Counted from the stretch's first letter, positions 26,881 to 34,923 are shown. The stretch is 64,000 bases of DNA from Flavobacterium cupriresistens (GCF_020911925.1 NZ_CP087134.1:2046001-2110000); one strand, 5' to 3'. Made by a program: numbers and translations. Notes: generated from the sequence alone by a model not told the origin.

Positions 26881-27178
26881 GTCATTTTACTTAGTAAAAA
26901 TACGGAAGACTGTCTATTGAGATGGTCTTTTTTTTGTTTTCATAGAGGAGGATTAGTGCTTTACAAAGAAAAATGTTTGACACGAATTTCACGAATTGGC
27001 ACGAATTATTTTGTTGGTTATGTTTTTTTGCTGCGTAATGCTTGTCTTTTCGATGTAAGGAGAAATCACACATGTTATGTATGTTTTTTATGGAATATAG
27101 ATTCTTGTGTAGGCTTAACCGCAAGGGTTGCGAAGTTTAATTATAGTATAGTAAATCCTTTTAAATTTTGTACCTATT

Positions 27179-27263
27179 TTTTTTCACGCAGATTTAGCAG
27201 ATTAGGCTGATCTGTTTACCTCTTATAAAAAATCTGTTCAATCTGCTAAATCTGCGTGAAAAA
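27179..27263. repeat. Hairpin repeat (CACGCAGATTTAGCAGATT family)
   Basis: TTCACGCAGATTTAGCAGATT is inverted as AATCTGCTAAATCTGCGTGAA at the other end, with GGCTGATCTG in the centre. Related copies lie at 6087-6194 and 30319-30434. The 509-bp gap 26881-27389 holds this repeat, a fragment of the ACGAATT family near 26979-27005, and the hairpin at 27273-27334. Two open frames there (26891-27124 minus, 26917-27210 plus) look like chance. Confidence 0.85.
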
Positions 27264-27272
27264 GAAAAACTC

Positions 27273-27334
27273 AGCGCTCTTTGCGGTTAAAAAACAGCAG
27301 ACAAATGATCTATAAAATAACCACAAAGAGCGCT
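27273..27334. repeat. Hairpin repeat (AGCGCTCTTTGCGGTTA type)
   Basis: AGCGCTCTTTGCGGTTA pairs with TAACCACAAAGAGCGCT with one mismatch. It stands directly after the previous repeat and 56 bp from the 3' end of the riboswitch-controlled lipoprotein gene. It might act as a terminator for that gene, but no T run follows on the minus strand. Confidence 0.75.
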
Positions 27335-27389
27335 AGGTTTTATATAAAGTTCACGATGGTTTCTCGTATAAACCAATAGCTTGAAGCTA

Positions 27390-28523
27390 TTATAAATTCA
27401 AATCTTTAAAACCAGAAACTTCGGTAGAAACTTCCCCTAGCCATCCACCTTCGGCACGGTTTGAATTGTAGACTTTGATGAAGTTAATTCCTTGTAGTTT
27501 TACAGGGTTTCCTTTTTTATCTACGGACCAATTGATATCGATTTGGGCTTTTTCATCGGTGTTGGACCAATTGTCGGCATAGCCCCAGTCGTAGGCGGGG
27601 TTTACCCAATACGTGCCTGTTCCGGATTTATCGAATAGGTTGGCTTTTAAGAAAGTTCCTTTTAGGGTAATGCTGGTGCCTTTCCAGGTTGGATAGAAAG
27701 GATTGCTGTGATAAGCATTTTTAGAGATATAACCCGTTTGCCCTTGATTATCAGTCCAACGAATGTAATTGGGTTCCGATGGGTTTTCAGGTTCACTTTT
27801 GGGTTGGTAATACGTCAGCTCGTAATTTTTGATGGTCGTTGGTTTATTGTGCTCTGAACCTGCAATTTCGTACCATTCGTCATCTGCTTTTCCGTTGTTG
27901 TTTACATCGCTGGAAACCATTATTATACCGGGTTCGGCCCAATTGCTAAACGCGTTTCCAAGGACAATAAAATCGTTGCCTTCTTTATTGATAATTGTGT
28001 GGTCAAATCCCATTACGATATAACCTCCAAATCCGCCAAGACTTACCAAGCTTCCTGTTGTAAGTGTCGTTTCTGCTTTTTTTCGCATGGTTTCGTCAGT
28101 GTCTTTTACAGTTGCTTCGGGTAGCGCATTTGTAAATTGCCCGGGAGCAGGAAAGAATTCAAAGACATTTTTGACTCCGTTCAGATAGGTTTTTTCATTT
28201 ACATTAACGGTGATTTTTTTAAAGATTTCACCGGAATTGTTTTTTACTCTAAAGTCAATTTTATAGGTTCCGGCTTGTGCAAACACGTACATTAGATCAA
28301 GTGTGGTCGCAATTATTTTTCCATTTAACAGCCAGGTATAAGTCACGTTATCCGGATTTTTAAGTTTAGGCTGGAGGTGAAACCATTGCATTTTATCAAT
28401 TGTAAAACCATTTGTTGGTTCATCAAATGTTACTTCCGGTAATACCACTTCGGAAGGTGTCTCATCTTTGGAACATCCGGTGAGGAATAGAGTTGTGGCT
28501 AATGCAATTAAAATTTTATTCAT
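27390..28523 (-). CDS. PKD-like-domain surface lipoprotein under cobalamin riboswitch control
   Basis: 377 residues. The N-terminus MNKILIALATTLFLTGCSKD has a lipobox (LTGC), so it is a lipoprotein; the acidic SKDE after the Cys suits export to the surface in Bacteroidota. Residues about 30-110 form a PKD/Ig-like domain (VTYTWLLNGK, GTYKIDFRVKNNSGE). The remainder is beta-rich, with VLGNAFSNWAEPGIIMVSSD and DVNNNGKADDEWYEIAGSEH. A cobalamin riboswitch lies ~130 bp upstream on the same strand, so I infer a role in cobalamin or corrinoid capture, comparable to BtuG/BtuH-type lipoproteins. No btuB or ABC gene is adjacent, and sequence identity to BtuG/BtuH is not claimed. Confidence 0.75.
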   Translation of the reverse strand: MNKILIALATTLFLTGCSKDETPSEVVLPEVTFDEPTNGFTIDKMQWFHLQPKLKNPDNVTYTWLLNGKIIATTLDLMYVFAQAGTYKIDFRVKNNSGEIFKKITVNVNEKTYLNGVKNVFEFFPAPGQFTNALPEATVKDTDETMRKKAETTLTTGSLVSLGGFGGYIVMGFDHTIINKEGNDFIVLGNAFSNWAEPGIIMVSSDVNNNGKADDEWYEIAGSEHNKPTTIKNYELTYYQPKSEPENPSEPNYIRWTDNQGQTGYISKNAYHSNPFYPTWKGTSITLKGTFLKANLFDKSGTGTYWVNPAYDWGYADNWSNTDEKAQIDINWSVDKKGNPVKLQGINFIKVYNSNRAEGGWLGEVSTEVSGFKDLNL

Positions 28524-28620
28524 AAACGAAAAGAGTATTATTTTCTATTCTTGTTTTTGCTTTAAAAGCGAAAAAAACGAAAACGAAAACCAAATTTGAA
28601 TTTGATGTTTGTGTCCGGCC

Positions 28621-28648
28621 TTAAAGTTTTGCTCCACGAAAACTTTAA
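28621..28648 (-). promoter_or_regulatory. Perfect hairpin downstream of the cobalamin aptamer
   Basis: TTAAAGTTTT and AAAACTTTAA form a perfect 10-bp stem around an 8-nt loop, only 9 bp 3' of the B12 box on the minus strand. Its position suits an expression platform. No T run follows, so if it acts it is probably not a simple terminator. Confidence 0.5.
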
Positions 28649-28654
28649 ACTATT

Positions 28655-28872
28655 AAGCAGTGGCAGGTCTCCTGACTTGTTTCCATTTTGAGCAACCTTC
28701 CCACATTTCTAAAAATGCAGTGGCAAAAGATTAGATTTTGAAGATTTGAAAAATCAACAGCAATCTGTCAAAATGTTGCATGAAACTTACAGTAACGGGC
28801 TTGTTCAGGATTTGCACCTAATTCCCTTTTAATCAACTACACCGAAAAATGCAGTTGAACCATTGCGCGTAC
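28655..28872 (-). ncRNA. Cobalamin riboswitch
   Basis: Read on the minus strand, the region contains in order GGGAATTAGGTGCAAATCC, GCCCGTTACTGTAAGTTTC, GGAAGGTTGCTCAAAATG and the B12 box AAGTCAGGAGACCTGCCACT. These are the conserved blocks of cobalamin aptamers in the correct order and spacing. A TACATTTG element at 28879-28872 (minus) fits the Bacteroidota -7 consensus just at its 5' edge. The only gene downstream on this strand is the lipoprotein at 27390-28523, which should be repressed when adenosylcobalamin or a related corrinoid is plentiful. Confidence 0.92.
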
Positions 28873-28930
28873 AAATGTAAATAAACTCTTTGGTGCTTTT
28901 AATGTTAATTTCAAAAAAAAATAAGCGTCT

Positions 28931-28956
28931 TTTGTTCTTTCGACGAAGGAGAAATC
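28931..28956. repeat. Dispersed 26-bp repeat (CTTTCGACGAAGGAGAAATC type), copy 2
   Basis: The 26 bases here are identical to 2435-2460, while the flanks differ. It lies between the riboswitch and the next plus-strand gene. Confidence 0.7.
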
Positions 28957-29093
28957 GCATCCCATATTCTACGACAATTTGCTTTGCTTACGTGCTTTTT
29001 TGTACGAAAAATTTGTTAAATAATTCTTGGGTATCTTATATGATAACCGTTTTTAGAAAATATAATGTCAAATTTGAATTAAAATGGAAAAAC

Positions 29094-29426
29094 ATGAAAA
29101 CACAACACACAGAACCGTTCGTATCACTTTTAGAAGTAATGAACAAGGGAGGGTATTTTACAAAACTAAAACCGGACAATACAAATAATTCGTTTGAAGT
29201 AGCGCTAAAAGTATCTTCTTACAGCGAATTAAACCTAATGGTTTCTACTTTACTTAAAGCAAGTATTAGTGTACTTAAAAATGAGGATCCTTATTTATCA
29301 GATAGTATGTCTGAGCAGGAAATAGATATAGCGACTTTGCTCGATATGGCCTTAAAACTTCTTCCGGATGATGAAATGGAATTGTTCGATGAAGTACATA
29401 AACTTCGTTTGAATGCTGATCATTGA
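29094..29426 (+). CDS. Small acidic hypothetical protein
   Basis: 110 residues from the ATG at 29094. The frame stays open upstream to 28890, but that part includes the dispersed repeat at 28931 and translates to a basic, low-quality sequence, so the later start is preferred. The protein begins MKTQHTEPFVSLLEVMNKGG, is acidic and helical (DSMSEQEIDIATLLDMALKL, LLPDDEMELFDEVHKL), and has no signal peptide. No domain is recognised. Confidence 0.65.
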   Translation: MKTQHTEPFVSLLEVMNKGGYFTKLKPDNTNNSFEVALKVSSYSELNLMVSTLLKASISVLKNEDPYLSDSMSEQEIDIATLLDMALKLLPDDEMELFDEVHKLRLNADH

Positions 29427-29498
29427 TTTGATAGGATTAGTTTAGTACACATAAAAACGCCTTCTAGATATCAATTAAAGGTTCTTTTATGAGTTATT

Positions 29499-29561
29499 GT
29501 CACCCTGAGCGAAGTCGAAGGCTGGTTAGGTAAAAGGGGCTTCGACTCCGCTCAGCCTGAC
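29499..29561. repeat. Dispersed hairpin repeat (CTGAGCGAAGTCGAAG family), copy 2, inverted
   Basis: The reverse complement of this 63-bp element matches 21001-21065 with a few substitutions and a 2-bp length difference, including the CCTTTTACCTAA centre. The rest of the gap between 29427 and 29641 holds nothing else I recognise. Confidence 0.85.
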
Positions 29562-29641
29562 AAATGGAAGAGAGATAAGAAAAATTGCGTATTTTTATTG
29601 CTTAGTAATCTATGTGCTAAAATTAATTGTATCCAACGGAT

Positions 29642-30070
29642 TTATTTGATGATTTTGTAGTTTTTAGAGTCGTCCGACTTTACCGTTTTATAAATATCAA
29701 AAAGAATAAAAACTGCAGTAATAGGATTGACAAATAAAAACAGGTCTAAAAAACCGCCGTGTGTAATTTCAAAGAGAGCAAGTATTAAAAACAGTGCAAA
29801 TAAAAGCAGATTAAAAATGCCGAAAAAGCAATAAAGAAAACTTAAACTTAATTTGTTCTTCTTATCGTTTTTAAAATAAAAGAATCTTAATAGTATTAAA
29901 ATCACTCCAATTGCCCCGGAAATCCAACAACTGTTCAGGTAAAAATCAAGAACTTCGAACCCATGAAACCAGCCAGGTGATTCAAAGAAGTAAATGAAGA
30001 AAGCACAAATTGTCCAAATATTTGTTATGATCAGGGAGAAGGTTAGATTTTTAAAAAGGGTTTCTTTCAT
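29642..30070 (-). CDS. Small integral membrane protein, unknown function
   Basis: 142 residues from the ATG at 30070. An earlier in-frame ATG at 30124 would add 18 residues without hydrophobic character, so the later one is preferred. Four hydrophobic helices are visible (SLIITNIWTICAFFIYFF, SGAIGVILILLRFFYF, CFFGIFNLLLFALFLILALF and LFLFVNPITAVFILFDIY) with short charged loops (KNDKKNK) and a charged C-terminus. No family is recognised. Confidence 0.65.
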   Translation of the reverse strand: MKETLFKNLTFSLIITNIWTICAFFIYFFESPGWFHGFEVLDFYLNSCWISGAIGVILILLRFFYFKNDKKNKLSLSFLYCFFGIFNLLLFALFLILALFEITHGGFLDLFLFVNPITAVFILFDIYKTVKSDDSKNYKIIK

Positions 30071-30223
30071 GTGTTGGTTTCTTTTGGTTATAAATAAAGT
30101 TTTGATGTAACACTGTGTAAACATTAATAGTGCCAGAATGTGAATAACAATAGTATTTAATTCTTGCTCTCAGTAAATTTTAATTCAGTTCTTGAAAGAC
30201 TTTTTTGTAATTGTGTGAAATGT

Positions 30224-30263
30224 AAAAAGGGCAGAACCTTATAGAATGGTTCTGCCCTTTTTT
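30224..30263 (-). terminator. Bidirectional terminator
   Basis: AAAAAGGGCAGAACC / GGTTCTGCCCTTTTT form a strong stem with T runs in both directions. It lies about 235 bp downstream of the thioesterase stop on the minus strand, beyond a repeat, so it could end that transcript. Confidence 0.75.
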
Positions 30264-30318
30264 TATTCTTTATAGTTGGATTGCGGAAAATTTTAACGCA
30301 AAGCTCGCAAAGATTTTC

Positions 30319-30434
30319 TTTTACACGCAGATTTGCTTCGCCAGTTCGCTATCGCTCGGGTAGCTGATTAGGCTGATCTTATTTATCTCTCAAAAAAATA
30401 TCTGTGCAATCTGCTAAATCTGCGTGCAAAAAAA
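30319..30434. repeat. Hairpin repeat (CACGCAGATTT family) with an inserted 27-bp segment
   Basis: The outer arms TTTTACACGCAGATTT and AAATCTGCGTGCAAAA match the element at 27179-27263, as do the inner TGATTAGGCTGATCT and AATCTGCTAAATCTGCGTG. Between the left arm and the centre, about 27 bp (GCTTCGCCAGTTCGCTATCG and a few more bases) are present here but not in the other copy. With the terminator this accounts for the gap 30071-30498. Confidence 0.8.
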
Positions 30435-30498
30435 CAAGTATAAAACTAAAAAGAATTCGTAATACTATAACTAAACTTTGCGTGCGGTTATCTCCAGT

Positions 30499-30984
30499 TT
30501 AAGCATAACTTTTCATTTTCTGAACGATTTCCATATAACGATTTTCAAAAACTGTTTGCTCAACAGGAACCACAACCGATTGGAATAATTGCATCAAATT
30601 ATCAGCGTGATTGGCTACTTTTGTTGTTTGAAGGTTGTAATGAATGAATTTTATCCAAAGCAATGCTTTTAGTTCTGTTTCATTCTCATTCCACATTTTC
30701 ATTTCTACCAGTAAAACATTATCGGTATATTGAATCAATTGAGACTCGATTACTACAGTTTCCATTGTAGAGGCCGGTCTCATATAACTGATCTGATTGG
30801 AAGCTACAACCCAGCTCAGCGCGGTTGTTTTCATCAATTTAAAAATATCAAGATTGTAGTGTTCTGCAATTTGGTCTTCACGGGTATTAATGAAATATTC
30901 AAGGTATTTTGCATTGTTCAAATGATTGAAAGGATCACAATCCTGAAATCTGATTTTTCTTTTTGTTTTTAATACTTTTTCCAT
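30499..30984 (-). CDS. Hotdog-fold acyl-CoA thioesterase
   Basis: 161 residues. The N-terminal KRKIRFQDCDPFNHLNNAKY carries the 4-hydroxybenzoyl-CoA thioesterase-type motif (catalytic Asp in DPFNHLNN, followed by Y-x-x-Y/F). The rest has the alternating strands of a single hotdog domain (ALSWVVASNQISYMRP, VVIESQLIQY, NVLLVEMKMWNE). The natural acyl-CoA is unknown. An operator-like palindrome lies 19 bp upstream of the ATG, and the TetR gene is immediately upstream on the same strand, so control by that repressor is likely. Confidence 0.82.
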   Translation of the reverse strand: MEKVLKTKRKIRFQDCDPFNHLNNAKYLEYFINTREDQIAEHYNLDIFKLMKTTALSWVVASNQISYMRPASTMETVVIESQLIQYTDNVLLVEMKMWNENETELKALLWIKFIHYNLQTTKVANHADNLMQLFQSVVVPVEQTVFENRYMEIVQKMKSYA

Positions 30985-31002
30985 TTTTAATTAAATTATC
31001 AC

Positions 31003-31016
31003 ATACCGATTGGTAT
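31003..31016. promoter_or_regulatory. Operator-like palindrome upstream of the thioesterase gene
   Basis: ATACCGATTGGTAT is a 12-of-14 palindrome that matches the perfect palindrome at 31664-31677 except at one position. Both lie just upstream of a start codon, as expected for TetR-family operators. Confidence 0.75.
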
Positions 31017-31034
31017 ATGTAGGGTTAAATTTTT

Positions 31035-31616
31035 TTACTTTTTTATGTTTTTAATTAGTATGTCATCAATGAAATCCATTGCATGCGTAATGTAGGAGTC
31101 GTCATTGTGTGTGAATGCCAAAAGAGAACTGCCTTCTATCATAGTTAAAATGAGTTGTGCATATTTGTTTACATCGGTATCCGGTTGAATTTCATCTTTG
31201 CTAATCCCTTCGCTGATGATATCGGTTAGTCCATTAATGAATTTTTGAGATAACTTCTCGGCAGCTTCGAACAATAGAGGATTTACAAATTTGGTGTCAA
31301 CAGAAACCCGTAACATCGGACAACCGCCTCTGTCCTTGAGTAAATCGTAATAGGAGCGATGGTAGTTGGTTATAGTGTGTAATTTGTTAATAGCACCTTC
31401 CTTAGTCGCCACCAGCTTAAACAACGGAATTATAGCAATACCGACATTAAGTTTAAAGGCTTGCAATGCCAAATCTTCTTTGTTGGCAAAATTGCAATAA
31501 ATAGCCCCTTTGGTCAGCCCCGTAGCCTTTGTAATATCCGACAAACTGGTTCCAATATAGCCTTGTTTATTAAAAACGGGCGCAATTTTATCCAATATAA
31601 ATTCAGAAGTATTCAT
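31035..31616 (-). CDS. TetR/AcrR family transcriptional regulator
   Basis: 193 residues. The N-terminal helix-turn-helix region (about 15-50) reads KQGYIGTSLSDITKATGLTK then GAIYCNFANKEDLALQAF, a textbook TetR pattern. The C-terminal ligand domain is helical and contains GGCPMLRVSVDTKF, as in the YxaF/LmrA-like group. It probably represses itself and the thioesterase through the two matching palindromes. The ligand may be an acyl compound, but that is inference. Confidence 0.9.
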   Translation of the reverse strand: MNTSEFILDKIAPVFNKQGYIGTSLSDITKATGLTKGAIYCNFANKEDLALQAFKLNVGIAIIPLFKLVATKEGAINKLHTITNYHRSYYDLLKDRGGCPMLRVSVDTKFVNPLLFEAAEKLSQKFINGLTDIISEGISKDEIQPDTDVNKYAQLILTMIEGSSLLAFTHNDDSYITHAMDFIDDILIKNIKK

Positions 31617-31663
31617 GGCTTGTTTGGATTTGTGACTAATAGTAGGACAAATATAAGAAACAA

Positions 31664-31677
31664 ATACCGATCGGTAT
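31664..31677. promoter_or_regulatory. Perfect operator palindrome upstream of the TetR gene
   Basis: ATACCGATCGGTAT is fully self-complementary and lies 48 bp upstream of the TetR start, near where its promoter should be. Beyond it, 31678-32102 is AT-rich and contains only a short hairpin (CTTGTTGCT / AGCAACAAG near 31741-31761) and no gene I can support. Confidence 0.8.
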
Positions 31678-32102
31678 GTGAGAAAATGTTTTTTTATTTT
31701 AAATAATTTGTTTTACTAAATTTTGGAAGAATGTTTGGGTTCTTGTTGCTGTTAGCAACAAGATTAGTGTTAGCATTGGTTTAGAGACTAAGATGCTCGC
31801 TGGCAATCCTAAAAAACAAACAAAAGCTATCGGACATCGTTTTATCAGAAGTCTTTGAAAGTGGGTAATTTAATGAAATTTACTGCTATATTATTTCGTA
31901 AAAAAAATGATTAATCTTGTTAAAAAATAGTCGTACATTAGTTGTTTGTAAATGTTTTATTTTGAGTTAAGTTGTTGATTTATTTATTTTTAGAATGTTT
32001 TATTTTGATTTTTTTTAATTGTTATTAAAGAAAATGTCTTACAATTTTTGTTTTGCTTTTAAGTGCTTAATTAAATGTATAAAAAACTTAATACTAAATA
32101 TT

Positions 32103-33674
32103 ATGACTAAAAAAATAGCAATTATCCCGAAAAATAAGGATAGAGGAATACATGTTGAGACGCTACAAAAAAGACTACTTGATTTAGGATTTAACCCTAA
32201 TGGAGTAGACGGTATTTTTGGCAATGGCACAGCAGTGGCGCTTAAAAAATTTCAAAGTTCATCTGGTTTATCTGATACAGGAATTATTGACACTACAACG
32301 CTCTCCAAACTCGATTTAGAAGTAAAAGTGGGACAAGACAATAATCATGAAATTGCGATAACAGATATCGTAGATAGAAAAGATATTACTAACACAGATT
32401 GGAAAAATAGAGGGAAGGCTGTTTGGGGTTACTATTATGGTATGGCACTTATGTTTGCAGTTTTATACAAAAGATTAAAAAATGGAGATCCACTTGTCAA
32501 AGAAATGGCAAAGGCACTTCATTCAGATCGTGATAGAGATGCTCTAAAAAGATTTGATACTGTGTTTGCTGGTAAAGGGATGAAAAATGATAATGGAGAA
32601 GAGGACAGGTTAAGGCATCTGTTTGTTCTTATGTTTGGGCTTGGTGTTATGGAAAGTAACGGAAAACATTGTGCAGGCAGGGACATTACCATGAATTTTG
32701 ATCATGGTGATGATACGGAAGCGGGATTGTTTCAAACCAGTTATAATGTAAGGAGTGTTGCAAGAGATAAATTATCACAAGTGTTTGAAACATACAGATC
32801 GTCAAACACAAATGGTTTTTTAGAGTATTTCAAAAAAGGGTTTAAGTCCGAAGAAACCGAAAATTATGGGGCCGGAGACGCTTACGAGTTTCAAAAATTA
32901 TCAAAAGAGTGTCCTGCATTTTCTATAGAGTTTACTGCTATCGCATTAAGAAATGTATCCAATCATTGGGCTCCTGTAAAACATATCGGAGATATCGAAA
33001 AAGGGTTGGAAATAAATAGTAGCTGCAATGAACTCTTAAAACAAGTACAAGAGTATGTTGATACATATGGATTCAATGCTGATGAGATAAATTTAGTTGA
33101 AAACACAAGAGAAGAAATTGCTCCAATTGTAGCTACTGAACCAAAGAGTGAGCTAAAAGAAATTGCATTAAATAAAGCAAATGAATTAGGACAGAAGGAG
33201 CAACTTGAAAAACTATTTGACTCGTATCCCGAAAGTACGGCAAACTATTGGGCAGTAGTAGATTTTAATAAACCAAGTTCAGAGAAAAGATTTTTTATCT
33301 TTAATTTGAAAAATAAGAATTACAAATCCTATTTGGTTGCCCACGGAAAGAATTCAGGAGAATCGTATGCAAGAAATTTTTCTAATGTAATTGGGTCTAA
33401 CCAATCAAGTTTGGGGATATATAAAACAGCAGAGACCTATAATGGAGAACATGGACTCTCATTAAGACTAGATGGGCAAGAAGCTGTAAATTCAAATGTA
33501 AGAGCAAGAGCTATTGTAATTCACAAAGCAGATTATGTGGTCCCAAATTATAAGGGAACTAGCAGAGCAGGTCGCTCAGAAGGTTGTTTAGCTGTAAATC
33601 CTGCTGACATTGATGAAGTTATAGCAAATTTAAAAAATGGCTCCTATATTATTGCATGGACTACTAACGCATAG
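32103..33674 (+). CDS. Peptidoglycan-binding, lysozyme-like and L,D-transpeptidase-like fusion protein
   Basis: 523 residues from the ATG at 32103. An upstream in-frame start at 32019 adds a Cys/Phe-rich stretch and is less likely. Residues about 15-70 are a peptidoglycan-binding domain (VETLQKRLLDLGFNPNGVDG, FGNGTAVALKKFQ). Around 175-215, GLGVMESNGKHC (candidate catalytic Glu) and EAGLFQTSYN resemble a lysozyme/transglycosylase core. The C-terminal ~150 residues end with ARAIVIHKADYV and GRSEGCLAVNP, the His and Cys motif of the YkuD_2 murein L,D-transpeptidase family. No clear signal peptide follows the chosen start, which is odd for a wall enzyme. It may be cargo or use another export route. 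Confidence 0.75.
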   Translation: MTKKIAIIPKNKDRGIHVETLQKRLLDLGFNPNGVDGIFGNGTAVALKKFQSSSGLSDTGIIDTTTLSKLDLEVKVGQDNNHEIAITDIVDRKDITNTDWKNRGKAVWGYYYGMALMFAVLYKRLKNGDPLVKEMAKALHSDRDRDALKRFDTVFAGKGMKNDNGEEDRLRHLFVLMFGLGVMESNGKHCAGRDITMNFDHGDDTEAGLFQTSYNVRSVARDKLSQVFETYRSSNTNGFLEYFKKGFKSEETENYGAGDAYEFQKLSKECPAFSIEFTAIALRNVSNHWAPVKHIGDIEKGLEINSSCNELLKQVQEYVDTYGFNADEINLVENTREEIAPIVATEPKSELKEIALNKANELGQKEQLEKLFDSYPESTANYWAVVDFNKPSSEKRFFIFNLKNKNYKSYLVAHGKNSGESYARNFSNVIGSNQSSLGIYKTAETYNGEHGLSLRLDGQEAVNSNVRARAIVIHKADYVVPNYKGTSRAGRSEGCLAVNPADIDEVIANLKNGSYIIAWTTNA

Positions 33675-33730
33675 TTTTAAAAAATCTGCTGCTTTTATAT
33701 GGAGGATAAGTAAATAAAGACTACTACAGT

Positions 33731-33780
33731 CCACTAGAGATTTTTCGTTGGCTTTTTAAGTCCAACGAAACCTTAGTGGT
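33731..33780. terminator. Hairpin between convergent genes
   Basis: CCACTAGAG...TTTCGTTGG is inverted as CCAACGAAACCTTAGTGG. It lies between the stops of the fusion wall enzyme and the AhpD-like gene. T runs are weak, so it may be a terminator or only a structural repeat. Confidence 0.5.
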
Positions 33781-33790
33781 TGTGCATCGT

Positions 33791-34246
33791 TTATAAGTTT
33801 AAGTCTTTTAATTGTACCACTGCATTTAATTGGTAATTTTCAGTTAAGTTGAAAATTTTTCCGAGTTTTTGTGAAGCACTGATAAAAGCGATGAAGGTAC
33901 ACAATTCCGAAATTTCCTTTTCAGAGAAAAACTCTTTAAGCATTTCAAAATGCACATTTGAAATGGATTGGTGGTCTTTACAAAACAGTTCGACAAAAGC
34001 AGTTACAGTAGCAGTTTTTATTTTAGTTTGATCAAAGTTGGGTCTTCCTCCTTTTACCATACAGTATTCACAACCATTTTCAAAAGCCATTGCTCTTCTT
34101 ATTTGTTCTAACAAGTCTTTGTCTAAGGACGTTTTTTTCCAAAAAGATTCCTCCAATTCAATCCATTTTTCAAGAATTTGAGTATTGTGTCCGATAAGTT
34201 TTTCAAAAGAAGTTTTTCCATTTTCTGCAAAGTTAATTCTTGTCAT
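33791..34246 (-). CDS. Carboxymuconolactone decarboxylase/AhpD-like protein
   Basis: 151 residues, all helical. The redox motif C59-E-Y-C62 in FENGCEYCMVKGG corresponds to the AhpD-type CxxC found in carboxymuconolactone decarboxylase-fold proteins, although the usual His after the second Cys is not in place. No signal peptide. It is divergent from an Lrp-type regulator 113 bp away, which may control it. A role in peroxide or thiol defence is likely but not proven. Confidence 0.75.
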   Translation of the reverse strand: MTRINFAENGKTSFEKLIGHNTQILEKWIELEESFWKKTSLDKDLLEQIRRAMAFENGCEYCMVKGGRPNFDQTKIKTATVTAFVELFCKDHQSISNVHFEMLKEFFSEKEISELCTFIAFISASQKLGKIFNLTENYQLNAVVQLKDLNL

Positions 34247-34359
34247 TGTTCAAAATTTAAGTTAATCAAAGTTCAAGGTTTTGATTTCTTTGTCAAAGTG
34301 GATTTAATGGTAATGTTTATTAATTTAGCTTAAATTAATTTTATTTTAAACAAGATGCA

Positions 34360-34812
34360 ATGAAAATAGCTTTAGACGATTTTGATTATAAAATTCTTCA
34401 AATCCTGAACGAAAATGCAAGATTGAGTTATGCTGAAATCGGAAGAAAAATTGCTTTGTCGCAATCGGCAACGAAAGAACGTGTTTTAAATTTGGTTGAA
34501 AATGGGGTGATAAAACAGTTCAGTACAGTTATAGATTTTGAAAAACTAGGCTACGGATTAAAGGTAATTATTAGCTTAAAATTCAAAAACGATGAGTTTA
34601 AAATATTCATTACTGATCTGTCAAAGTTTCCTGAAATTCTCAATTGTAAACGCGTTACGGGAGAATATTGTTTGATTGCGGAATGTGTTTTGCGGGATAG
34701 TTTACATCTCGAAAATTTGATTGACCGCTTGATCACTTATGGTGTTCCTGCGACTTCAGTTCAATTATCAGAAATAAAAGCAGATACTTTTTTTAAGCGT
34801 AAGATAAGTTAA
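34360..34812 (+). CDS. Lrp/AsnC family transcriptional regulator
   Basis: 150 residues. It starts MKIALDDFDYKILQILNENA, the Lrp signature, followed by the helix-turn-helix LSYAEIGRKIALSQSATKER (about 21-40). The C-terminal half is the RAM effector-binding fold (GLKVIISLKFKN, VTGEYCLIAECVLRDSLHL). It is divergent from the AhpD-like gene, the probable target, and convergent with the end of the eCIS locus. Confidence 0.9.
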   Translation: MKIALDDFDYKILQILNENARLSYAEIGRKIALSQSATKERVLNLVENGVIKQFSTVIDFEKLGYGLKVIISLKFKNDEFKIFITDLSKFPEILNCKRVTGEYCLIAECVLRDSLHLENLIDRLITYGVPATSVQLSEIKADTFFKRKIS

Positions 34813-34923
34813 AACCACACATTATGTTTAGGTATTTGGAGAGCAGATTTCCTCCTTGTTCTGTCAATTGAATCAGGACATACTGGGGTTAAATCTTTGG
34901 TTTTCGATAAAGTAGTATTTGAA

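Noticed and set aside
26891..27210. Two overlapping open frames, 77 codons minus and 97 codons plus
   Set aside because: Both overlap each other and repeat-family fragments, and the translations are Cys/Phe/Arg-rich without any domain-like pattern.
28890..29093. N-terminal extension of the small acidic protein at 29094
   Set aside because: The extension runs through the 26-bp dispersed repeat and translates into a basic, Phe/Arg-rich stretch unlike the acidic rest, so the ATG at 29094 is preferred.
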